Shown here piece after piece: positions 55,436 to 64,000 of a stretch of 64,000 bases of DNA. How positions within the stretch are numbered: position 1 is the first letter of the stretch; each line of letters opens with the position of its first letter. A model generated the notes under the pieces. That model was not told where the DNA came from and did not search any database. It was given only the letters and a program-made list of their open reading frames with translations. Location of the stretch: contig CAUYUJ010017790.1 of NCBI GenBank assembly GCA_963575745.1, positions 25,001-89,000 on the forward strand, written 5' to 3'. The DNA comes from Prorocentrum cordatum. Its lineage: Eukaryota > Sar > Dinophyceae > Prorocentrales > Prorocentraceae. Made by a program: the position numbers and the translations under genes.

Positions 55436-56606
55436 TTAAAAACGCAATCCTTTATTGGCATAAGAACACGGCCCCGCCTGTGCCCCGACGCTCAGAGTTG
55501 CGTCGCGGCCCATTGCCAACGCATCTAGAACCATAAATTCTAGAGAATCTTGTTTCCATTCGAAACGTCGTTCGCCCACTTGCTGACGAAACTGCCCCCA
55601 AGCCTTGTCCAAACCCTCGATCATGCGTTGCATCGCTGCCACAGTACTCGCAAATAGTATGAGATTGCCAGCCCCAAACACAATGTGCACATTATATATC
55701 GCCCTCCATTCCCTCTGCCGACAATAAGAATCCCCATCCCAGCTCCCACCGAGCTGTCACAAGGGGCCCCATGATGTAGTCAACCAGAACTCGCCATTCA
55801 TCAAGCGTCTCCACCCCTCCTTGTTTGCCGCCCATCTCAAACGAAAATTGCGGAGCACGGCCCACCACGGGCAACTCGATGACAGCCGAGCGCGCAGCGC
55901 CACGTCCCGCGCAGATATCCCGCGCGAGGTCATGGACATTGGAATGAGGCCACGCGGCATGGAGCCGAAAAGCTGTTTTGACAGCTTGCACGGCCAGAAC
56001 CAAACTAAGTTTCCACTCGCGGGCCAAATACAACAACTCTCTAGCGACGGACGCGAGGTGCACGGTCGAAGCGCGGAAGCCATACGCGCGCACCAAAAAT
56101 GGCCGAATGCTCTGCCGCATCCGAGGCCACACAGCATGCAGCAACCACTTTTGGAGCACATCTGATTTGCATATCCACCGCAAGTTGCTGAACTCGCCGT
56201 CGAACTTGACCTTCGGAAGCCCTAAGAACAACAAGAACTTCCAGAATATGGATTCTGGGACATCGCCTAAACCCTCAGCGCGCTGTGCAACAAGGCCGCG
56301 CACGTGAAAAAAATCCCTGCCCAAGAAAATCCCTGCCCGGGGTAACTCTTTGTAAATGTCAGGCGTGACCACATCCACGCCCGCAGCCGCGCCTGCTTTC
56401 AGCATTGCTCTGGCGCGCAAAGTGCCCCAAAGCGCGAGCTTCTGCCCAAAACCGTCCAAGATATACTTGGCGCCAGCGCTGCGGAGTGCCTCATATCGCT
56501 GCTCCTGAGCTCCCCTGGGGCCCCCATCCCCACCGAACTGCTGTTGTCCAAAATCGAACGCCCCCTGAGCCCACACAGTCCTGTTGTAACTGATTACCCC
56601 ATCCAC
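55436..56606 (-). pseudogene. reverse-transcriptase domain of decayed LINE
   Basis: The frame 56606-55692 includes a finger segment (FLGLPKVKFDGEFSNLRWIC), a thumb-proximal RPFLVRAYGF stretch, and the motif A position VQAVKTAFR, where the expected Asp is Ala. A frameshift at about 55690 leads to FGAGNLILFAST, which aligns with the WADN-type motif C of this family; the Asp is Gly here. The two catalytic losses and the frameshift mean no polymerase activity. The frame then stops at 55436, and scattered pieces to 55113 link to the RNase H part. Confidence 0.75.
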
Positions 56607-57080
56607 CTTGGAATATGCACATGTACATGTGTCGCGACGGCCATTTGCTTTTCAGAGCAAGCTCCTGTTCTTCAGCGCTTAATTTGGCAAACTCGTTGAA
56701 AATCTCCAAACATTTTCCCGAGGCTCTTTGCGGCGGCAAGGGTCGATTTCCCCACGCGTTGCATGCCTAACTTGTCTCATTTGCTTTCGGCACACCACCT
56801 TGGCAGTGGTCTCCTGGCACGGGCCATCCAAGGAAAAGAACTCGTTCGCCACCTCCTTCAGGCACATCTCGAAAGTATTCAAGTCCGTCTTGCTGAAGCC
56901 ATCCCTGGCGGTTCACCCACTCATCCTGGAATCTTCGTTTGGGTGGGTCTTGGGAGACGGTAGGTGACATAATGCCAGGAAGCGCCGGACCCCCACTGTT
57001 GAGTGCCGATGTGCTCTCCCAGCTCACGCGTGTTACAACCGGTCGGTGGCCCATTTTCTTCCTTTACACATCCAGATGCT

Positions 57081-57812
57081 TCACGGGCCTCCCAACGTCT
57101 CCAAATTCTGAGAAATAGCTACAACATCGATTTGGGACTGAGCTGGTAAATTACGTTGCAGACCACACGTCCACAAATCATGTTTCGAGGTATGGTGGCC
57201 GTACGTGTTTGTGGCTCTCACTCCAAGGATGTGAAGCCATTCGAGAACACGCCGTTGCATAAGATACGAATGCGACATCAACGGTGTAGCCGCTGCTGGT
57301 CCTGATGTGTCTGGAATGTCGGCTGGTAACGTCGTGCTGTCGTCGACGCCGATAACCACCAACAGCTGCGAAGAAAAACGTTGCTTACATCTTTTCCAAT
57401 ACATAATGGTATGTGCACATGCTTCCCCCACCAAATCGACCTGAGAATCTCGACTTGCATATATAAAATGCACACTCAAAATCAGTGTGTAACCACACGG
57501 CCCCGCAGCTTATACGATTCCGCCCCAATAGCGTCCAAACTGCACGTCTCTAGCGTCTGGATTCAGGTCCCCTGGGATCAGAAAGCCGCAATCGAATCCG
57601 TCGCGGTTGGCAATCTCGTCGGCCTTGATGCGGTTAGTGTGCAATACGTATTTTCCACCAAGGAGTAACCAGCCAGACGTCCAGCGCGGCACCTCGTGCA
57701 GGCAAAAGGCCGAAGAACCCAAGCCCAATCTCCGTAGACTGCGGCAAATACGGGGTACCTCGCTCGACCTTTGCGTATGTACATTAAAAGTGACCACCGA
57801 AAAACCGTCGCC
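57081..57812 (-). pseudogene. endonuclease domain of decayed LINE
   Basis: APE-type endonuclease would nick target DNA. Readable motifs: TFNVH at the start, CLHEVPRW with the metal-binding Glu (about 57680), RYWGGIV, VVIGVDDSTTLP with the Asp/Asn-type site (about 57350), DLWTCG, and SQIDVVAIS (about 57105). An in-frame TAA at 57510-57512 splits the domain after RYWGGIV; the same frame resumes immediately. The linker down to 56610 has further stops and frame changes. Confidence 0.75.
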
Positions 57813-58125
57813 CTGGTTGCTCGAATTAGGGGGCTGTGGGCACCACTAGCGGCGGCGACGCCGATGCCTGGCGACCGCGTCGTTGGCCGAGCGCTCCGAA
57901 GCCAACCCTGCAATCCTAAGACGATTGGCGTCCCATTGGAAGACTCCGTTCTCGAGGACCACGCACAACGTGCCTGTTGGCTTGACCCCCATCGGCCCGT
58001 CCTCCTGGCTGGTCACGATCGTAATCTTGAAATCTGGGGCCCGATGTGGTAAGGGAGCCAGGGTGGCGTCCAAGTTCGCCGACGCCCAGTCGAGCACCTT
58101 CCCCATCGTACTGTAGCGCCTCTGA
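57813..58125. other. unassigned minus frame beside the LINE
   Basis: A minus frame (about 58120-57846) contains a protein-like stretch (APDFKITIVTSQEDGPMG and GTLCVVLENGVFQWDANRL). It lies just 5' of the decayed endonuclease and could be an ORF1 remnant or unrelated. No family recognised. Confidence 0.25.
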
Positions 58126-59222
58126 TATTCAGGTGTCCTTTCGGCGGTGCAGCTGGAGCGGACGCCTGTGGCACAGGCGGTGCAAGGGGCTGCAGAGTTC
58201 GGCCTCGGGCACCCTCTCACTTCGAAAGCCACGAGCGCCATCGCAGCCGCCGCTGCGCGTGGAGCTGCCCAAGGGCTGGCAGCTGATGCAGAAGCACGGG
58301 CACAGCAGATGGTCAACGGTGTGCCGAGCGGTGGCGGGTCCCACTTATACAAGTTGGAACAGGCGCTCGAGGTTGCGTATCGTTTAACCGATCCCCATCC
58401 CCAGCGGCGTGGCCTGGGTCCCACTGGCCGATGTACCCCCCTAGATGGGGATATAAGCCGTTCCCTGCGGGTTTCGAGGGGTGTATCCCCAACTGGGGGG
58501 TAATTTGGTGGGGGTCTCGAAAGGAATGGGGATGGGAATGGGGATGGGCATGGGGATGGGGATCGGTTAAACGGTACTGAGGTCCGAAAGAGTACAGAAT
58601 TGAAGGACCAAATCATGGGGACCTGCACCAAATGGCTCCCAAGGCTCCTGCGAGATGCAGGCTGGAGTGGCGTCCAGGGTCGGCGAGATCATCAAGACCA
58701 GGAGCGCGGAGGGCCTCCCCGATGTCCAGATCCTGCAGGACAATTTCCGAGCTATCAACCAGCAGCGCGCTGATGAGACCAAGAAGGTGGACGCCAAGAA
58801 GACAACGGATTTCAACGAGCTCGCCATGAAGCCCGCGCAGTTCTAGGAGCAGTTGCAGGGCCAGTGCATGGCGAACAAAGCGCTGGACGACTTCAAGCAG
58901 CAGGTCGAGACCCAGCAAAAGCAGTTGAAACAAATGGCAGGCCTTCGGGAAGACCAGAAGAAGCAGCTGCACGAGAAGAAGAACGGCGAGACTTACAAGA
59001 TGGTGGAACTCTCCAGTCGGCTGCAGCTGAAGATGGCGGGTCTCCGAGTTCGCGGGCCTCGCCGAGAAGTTGGAGACTAGGCAGAAGAAGCACCATCAGC
59101 ATATCGAGAGCAAGTGCTTCGAGAGCGAATGCCAGATCTTGGCGAAGATCGTCAACCTCGGGGAGCAGTTCCACAACATGCTCCAAATCGTGGTCCAGCT
59201 GCAGGGCCGCGTCAAAGCGTGA
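58126..59222 (+). pseudogene. coiled-coil protein gene, broken, with one intron
   Basis: Exon 1 (open from 58126, no clear ATG) ends at ...LYKLEQALE (58371). After removal of the 210-nt intron the frame continues as VRKSTELKDQIMGTCTKW, a seamless coiled-coil heptad. A frameshift near 58640-58660 then leads into MQAGVASRVGEIIKTRSAEG and further Gln/Lys/Glu-rich coiled coil. There is an in-frame TAG at 58844-58846, continued coil (KALDDFKQQVETQQKQLKQM), and another frameshift near 59045 before a final FAGLAEKLETRQKKHHQH segment that ends at TGA 59220-59222. The coil suggests an elongated structural or scaffold protein; no family name can be given. Three lesions argue for a pseudogene, unless they are assembly errors. 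A CCT tract follows the end by about 50 bp. Confidence 0.55.
58372..58581 (+). mobile_element. introner-like intron with terminal inverted repeats
   Basis: The 210-bp insert begins GTTGCG and ends CTGAG, a canonical GT-AG pair. It is flanked by a direct repeat GAGGT (58369-58373 and 58579-58583) that supplies both splice sites. Just inside, 58377-58403 and 58551-58577 are 27-bp inverted repeats with one mismatch (core CGTTTAACCGATCCCCATCC). A second internal inverted pair lies at 58434-58453 and 58484-58502. Removing it joins the two coil segments in phase; retaining it gives a TAA at 58501-58503. It matches introners, transposon-derived introns known to be abundant in dinoflagellates. Confidence 0.85.
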
Positions 59223-59269
59223 GGCTCTTGAAGGATACGCAGAAGAGCCACTGACGTGACATCCACCTT

Positions 59270-59420
59270 ATCCTCCCGCTCCTCCTCCTCCTCCTCCTCC
59301 TCATAATCCTCCTCCTCCTCCTCCTCCTCCCCCTCCTCCACCTCCTCCTCCTCCTCCTCCTCCTCCTCCTCCTCCTCCTCCTCCTCCTCCTCCTCCTCCT
59401 CCTCCTCCTCCTCCTCATGT
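59270..59420 (+). repeat. CCT microsatellite
   Basis: About 26 perfect CCT units preceded by imperfect ones, downstream of the broken coiled-coil gene. Confidence 0.97.
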
Positions 59421-59954
59421 TATGATTACTCTTCTTCTTCATCCTCATCATCCTCGTCTTCCTCCTCCTCCTCCACCTCCTCCTCCTCCCCTCCTCATCC
59501 TGCTATGGCTGGTAGCCTGAGCTGTGCACTTCCTCTCTTTTGGCCTGCCCGCTCGTCCTAGACTTGCGCGCATCGGCCTCAGGCCCTCGAGCCACCTCCT
59601 CCTCCTCCTCCTCCTCCTTCTCCTCCTCCCCCTGCCCTCCTCATCCTCCTCATCCTCATCCCCCTCCCTCCCATCCTCCTCCTCCTCCTCCTGGCGGGCC
59701 ACGCCGTTCGTGGGACGCTGCACTGGTGAAGCTCAGCTGCCGCAGCAGCAGCAGCAGCAATGGCGACAGTCTCGTGGACGGCGCCGTGAGGCTCGGAGGG
59801 TTGCAACCAGCAGGGGGTGGATACACAGATGAGCGTGGAGAGCCCGCGGTAAACCATCCTCCTGACCCAGTGCGGGCCGGGGAGAGGGGCTGCCAGAAGT
59901 TCACCGTCGGCGGCCTGCGCCTCTGTTATGAAGAAGTGCTCAAGCGATCCTCCT
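59421..59954 (+). repeat. mixed CCT/TCC and GCA microsatellites
   Basis: CCT/TTC tracts at 59440-59500 and 59595-59697, and a GCA (CAG) run at 59740-59763. Stretches between are non-coding by appearance. Confidence 0.8.
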
Positions 59955-60001
59955 AGTCCTCCTCCTCCTCCTCCTCCTCCTCCTCCTCCTCCTCCTCCTC
60001 C

Positions 60002-60059
<58 letters not shown>

Positions 60060-60175
60060 TCATCATCATCAGCATCATTATCATCGATCATCATCATCCC
60101 ATCAGGCATCATCATCATCATCATCAATCTCATCATCATCATCATCATCAGCATCCATCTCATCATCCTCCTCTT
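59955..60175 (+). repeat. CCT run passing into CAT array
   Basis: CCT (59955-60001) switches abruptly to ATC (60003 onward). Confidence 0.97.
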
Positions 60176-60430
60176 CTCCTACTCCCCACGTCCCACCCCA
60201 CTCCCCCTCCTCGCCTACTCCTGCTCCTACTCCTATTCCTCCTCTCCTCCTCCTAACTATTACTACTCTATCCTACTCCACAACTCCCACTCTACTACAT
60301 GACTCCTATTCCTCCCCTCCTCCCGCTCCTCCTCCTCCTCCTCCTCCTCCCTCTTCCTCCGCCTCATCCGCCTCCACCTCCGCCTCCGCCTCCTCCCCCT
60401 CCCCTCCTCCTCCTCCTCCTCCTCCGCCTC
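60176..60430 (+). repeat. imperfect CCT/TACTCC tract
   Basis: Loose CTCCTAC and CCT units, no gene. Confidence 0.85.
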
Positions 60431-60507
60431 ACGTCCTCCGCATACCTCATCCTCATCCTCATCCTCATCCTCATCCCTCATCCTCATCCTCATCCTCATC
60501 CTCATCC

Positions 60508-60601
<94 letters not shown>

Positions 60602-60679
60602 AATCATCATCATCATCATCATCATCATCAGCAGGAGCAGCATCATCATCATCGTCATCATCATACTCAACAGCATCAT

Positions 60680-60717
<38 letters not shown>

Positions 60718-60965
60718 GCATCAGCATCATCATCAGCATCATCGTCATCACCATCATCATCGTCGTCATCATCGTCATCATTCATCAGGATCAGCCGCAT
60801 CTTCATCATCAACATCACCATCATCATCCGCATCATCATCGTCATCATCATCAGCATCATCATCAGCAGCAGTAGCACCATCATCATGATCATAGGCATC
60901 ATCAACATCATCAGCATCATCATCAGCAGCAGCATCATCGTCAGCATCAGCATCATCCTCATCTT
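60431..60965 (+). repeat. CAT/CTC triplet array
   Basis: CATCCT hexamers (60450-60510) followed by long perfect ATC runs, then ATC with AGC and GTC variants. Confidence 0.97.
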
Positions 60966-61391
60966 CATCCTCCTCCGCTGCCAACCCGCGCCCCCTCCTC
61001 CCCTTCCTCATCCTCCTCCTGCTCCTCCTCCTCCTCCTCATCCTCCTCTTCCTACTCCTACGCTGCATCTTCCTCCTCCTCCTCCGCCTCCTCCTCCTCC
61101 TCATCCTACTCCTCCACACCCTCCCCATTCCTGCTCCTCCTCCTCCTCCTCCTCTTCCTCCTCATCCTTCTCCTCCTCCTCCGCCTCCTCCTCCTCCTCC
61201 TCCGTATCCTCTGCATGATCGTTCTTCCCCTCCTCCTCCTCCTCCTCCTCCGCCTCCTCCTCCTCCTCCTCCTCCGCATCCGCATCCGCATCCGCATCCG
61301 CATCCGCATCCGCATCCGCGTCCGCATCCGACTCCTCCTCCCACTTTAGTATCATCTTCCTCCTCCTCCTCCTCCTCCTCCTCCTCCTCCT
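60966..61391 (+). repeat. CCT microsatellite with GCATCC block
   Basis: CCT and GCC units, with about ten GCATCC hexamers at 61275-61330. Ends at a gap. Confidence 0.97.
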
Positions 61392-61491
61392 NNNNNNNNN
61401 NNNNNNNNNNNNNNNNNNNNNNNNNNNNNNNNNNNNNNNNNNNNNNNNNNNNNNNNNNNNNNNNNNNNNNNNNNNNNNNNNNNNNNNNNNN
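61392..61491. other. assembly gap (100 N)
   Basis: Exactly 100 N with CCT on the left and TTA/GTA repeats on the right. Confidence 1.
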
Positions 61492-61607
61492 GTAATCGTC
61501 TTAGAAGTATTCTTCGTATTATTATCATTGTTATGATGAGTATTCTTATGGTTATTATGATTATTATTAGTAGTAGTATACGTATTATTATTATTATTAT
61601 TATTAAT

Positions 61608-61678
<71 letters not shown>

Positions 61679-61752
61679 GATTATTATTATTATTATTATC
61701 ATTATTATTACTATTATTATTATTATTATTACGATCATTATTATTATTAGTC
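61492..61752 (+). repeat. TTA and GAT triplet arrays
   Basis: (ATT)n with AGT and GTT variants around a (GATGAT)n run at 61610-61680. This and 62680-63295 are the only long AT-rich triplet tracts in the window. Confidence 0.95.
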
Positions 61753-62678
61753 TTCCTCCTCCTCCTCGCCGTCCTCTTCTTCCTCCTCCTCCTCCTCCTC
61801 CTCCTCCTCCTCCTCCTCCTCCTCCGCCGCCGCCGCCTCCGCCTCCGCCTCCGCCTCCGCCGCCTCCTCCTCCTCCTCCTCATCCATCCTCCTACTCAGC
61901 CTCCCCCTCTACCTTTCCTCCCTCCCCTCATCATTTCATTCGTCATTACTCGTCGACACACACTCACTTACACTCACACTCACCAATCACGCTGTCTCCT
62001 CCTCTTCCCTCCTCCCCTCCTCTTTTTCCCTTTTCCTCCCCTCATCCTCCTCCTCCTCCTCCTCCTCCCCTCCTCCTCCTCCTCCCTCCTCTCCTCCTCT
62101 CCTCCTCCCCCCCTCCCACCATTCATCCCTCCTCCTTCCCCCGCCTTGCCACACCTTTTACTCATCCTCTCTCCTCCTCTCCTCATCCTCTTCCTCCCTA
62201 CTTTTCCTCCACCCCTCCTCTCCTCTTCATCCTCCTCCTCCCTCCTATCCTCCGTCCTCCTACTCCGTCCATCACCCTCATCATCCTCCTCCTCCTCATC
62301 CTCTCCTCCTCCTCTCCTCCTCTTCCTCTCATCCTACTCCTCCTCGTCCGCCTCCGCCTCTACTCCTCCTCCTCTCTCCTCCTCATCCCCTCTTCATCGT
62401 CTTCCCCCCCCTCCTCCTCCTCCCTCCACTCCTCCTCCTCCTCCTCCTCCTCTACACCTCATTCTCCTCTCCTCCTCCTCCCTCTCCCTTCCTCCTCCTC
62501 CCCTCTCCTCCTCCTCCTTCCTTTCCTCCTCATTTCTCCTCCTCCTCCTCCTCCTCCTCTATCCCCTCCCTCCTCCTCCTCCTCCTCCTACTCCCCTCCC
62601 CCCTTCTCCCCCTCCTCCTCCTCCTCCTCCTCCTCCTCCTCATCCTCCTCCTCCTCCTCATCCTCCTGTTCTTCTTCT
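61753..62678 (+). repeat. CCT-rich tract
   Basis: Perfect and imperfect CCT with CCTCAT, CGCCTC and C-run variants over about 900 bp, broken by a short CACTCACACTC patch (61955-61985). Confidence 0.95.
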
Positions 62679-63046
62679 TAGCATTATTATTAGTATTATT
62701 ATTAGTGTTATCATTATTAGTATGATTATTCTTCTTAGTATTATTATTATTATTATGATTAGTCATATTAGTAGTATTAAAATTACTATTAGTATTAGTA
62801 GTATCATTATTAGTATGATGATTATCATTATTAGTATTAGTAGTATTATTAGGATGATTAATACTATTATGAGTATTAGTATTCGTCTTACTATTATTAG
62901 TAGTATTATTATGGTTCGTCATCATGTTCTTGTTATTATTTTCTTCTTTGTAATACCATTATTATTAACATCAGCAGTGTTATTAGTAATATTATTATTA
63001 TTCGTCTGCTTCTTCGTATTATTAGTATGTTTGTTCGTCTTAATGC

Positions 63047-63090
<44 letters not shown>

Positions 63091-63296
63091 CTTCTTCGTT
63101 GTATTCTTCTTAGTAGTATCCTTCGTCGTCTAATCATTGTTATTTTTAGTATTCTTATGATTATTATTATTATGATTATTATCATTATTATTATTGTGAT
63201 GATGATGATGATGATTATTATTATTATGATTATTATTAGTATTATTATTATGAATATTATTATTAGTATTAATATTATTATTATTATTAATAATTA
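62679..63296 (+). repeat. TTA/AGT triplet array
   Basis: About 600 bp of ATT/AGT triplets with a perfect TTA run at 63050-63085. Asn or Ile runs are artefacts. Confidence 0.97.
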
Positions 63297-63489
63297 CCCT
63301 GGCGACGTACCCAACCCCTGCGCAAAAGCGGGGTGCAAATAGTTTAGGATACTTTATAAGGGGGCGATGACGGAGCGAGGGTTACATATGTCTGCAGACG
63401 GAATTCGGGAGACTCGCAGGACACTGGCTACAGGAAAAGGGCTTGATAAAGCTGATGATTTACAATTCCTGAGCACTCCTAGCCACTTC
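63297..63489. other. no feature seen
   Basis: Short non-repetitive stretch before the terminal satellite. Confidence 0.5.
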
Positions 63490-64000
63490 GAAAACGGGGA
63501 TCACAGCAGGCCTCGAAAGTGGCGACAGGTTCACAGATAGCAGCCCCGCAGGGACGGCGAGGTCTCATTTGAATCTGCCCGTGGCCCTCACTGTGCTGGG
63601 CCCCCCAGCAGGCCTCGAAAATGGCGGCAGTTTCGCAGATCGCAGCCCCCCAGGGATGGCGAGGTCTAATTTGAATCCGCGCGTGGCCCTCACTGTGCTG
63701 GGCCCCCCAGCAGGGCTCGAAAATGGCGACAGTTTCGCAGATCGCAGCCCCCCAGGGATGGCGAGGTCTAATTTGAATCCGCGCGTGGCCCTCACTGTGC
63801 TGGGCCCCCCAGCAGGCCTCGAAAATGGCGACAGTTTCGCAGATCGCAGCCCCCCAGGGATGGCGAGGTCTAATTTGAGTCCGCGCGTGGCCCTCACTGT
63901 GCTGGGCCCCCCAGCAGGCCTCGAAAATGGCGACAGTTTCGCAGATCGCAGCCCCCCAGGGATGGCGAGGTCTAATTTGAATCCGCGCGTGGCGCTGGGC
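63490..64000. repeat. 102-bp satellite, about five copies, running off the edge
   Basis: The landmark CCCCCCAG occurs at 63601, 63703, 63805 and 63907, exactly 102 bp apart. An earlier, more diverged copy starts near 63495. The period is 34 codons, so one minus frame stays open with a 34-residue repeat; without a start or a termination context this is not called as a gene. Confidence 0.95.

Larger units (their letters stand above)
54148..57812 (-). mobile_element. decayed non-LTR retrotransposon (second family)
   Basis: Endonuclease, reverse-transcriptase and RNase H segments lie in order on the minus strand over 3.7 kb but are split by stops and frameshifts. The segments correspond to a dinoflagellate non-LTR type different from the intact element at 28110-33880: its motif A is VKTAF-like and its motif C is of the WADN type, instead of KAF and YxDD. 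No spliced leader was found at its 5' side. Confidence 0.8.

Overview
This window is nuclear DNA of a dinoflagellate. The decisive mark is on the minus strand at 33880-33859: a complete 22-nt dinoflagellate spliced leader (DinoSL), followed at once by a second, shortened leader copy. It forms the 5' end of a full-length non-LTR retrotransposon. Other dinoflagellate-like traits are very low gene density, GC-rich microsatellite-saturated DNA, an introner-like intron, and decayed PIF1-type helicase and reverse-transcriptase sequences. No prokaryotic operon, rRNA, tRNA or CRISPR was found.

Layout. 1-5.9 kb is minisatellite, diverged tandem repeats, a folded inverted repeat and a 1.3-kb CTCACTA heptamer array. 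5.9-20.5 kb has no recognisable gene; it holds CCT and CAT triplet tracts, a 37-bp inverted-repeat element (11.2-11.4 kb), a compound repeat (11.7-12.2 kb) and a 90-bp satellite (18.7-19.5 kb). 20.6-23.7 kb has a long CCT array, a broken PIF1-like helicase C-terminus, and 60-bp and 160-bp satellites. 25.4-26.4 kb is a 5'-truncated non-LTR element. 28.1-33.9 kb is the centrepiece: a leader-bearing LINE with ORF1 (zinc finger and coiled coil) overlapping ORF2 (endonuclease, reverse transcriptase, zinc knuckle, RNase H), set between two CCT tracts. 35.7-38.3 kb and 50.0-52.7 kb carry the same compound repeat family in opposite orientations. 39.3-39.8 kb is a gap plus a TAC array. 41-50 kb is extremely GC-rich, with one reverse-transcriptase fragment and several minisatellites. 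54.1-57.8 kb is a second, heavily mutated non-LTR element. 58.1-59.2 kb is a broken coiled-coil gene split by a 210-bp intron that looks like an inverted-repeat transposon. 59.3-63.3 kb is almost pure triplet repeat with a second gap, and a 102-bp satellite runs off the right edge.

The gene-like sequences fit one story: mRNAs receive a leader by trans-splicing, are reverse-transcribed by LINE machinery and re-enter the genome, here inside CCT/AGG microsatellites. Introner-like elements supply introns. Most long open frames are by-products of GC-rich or triplet-repeat DNA and are not called as genes. Coordinates of diverged repeats are approximate because they were read by eye.
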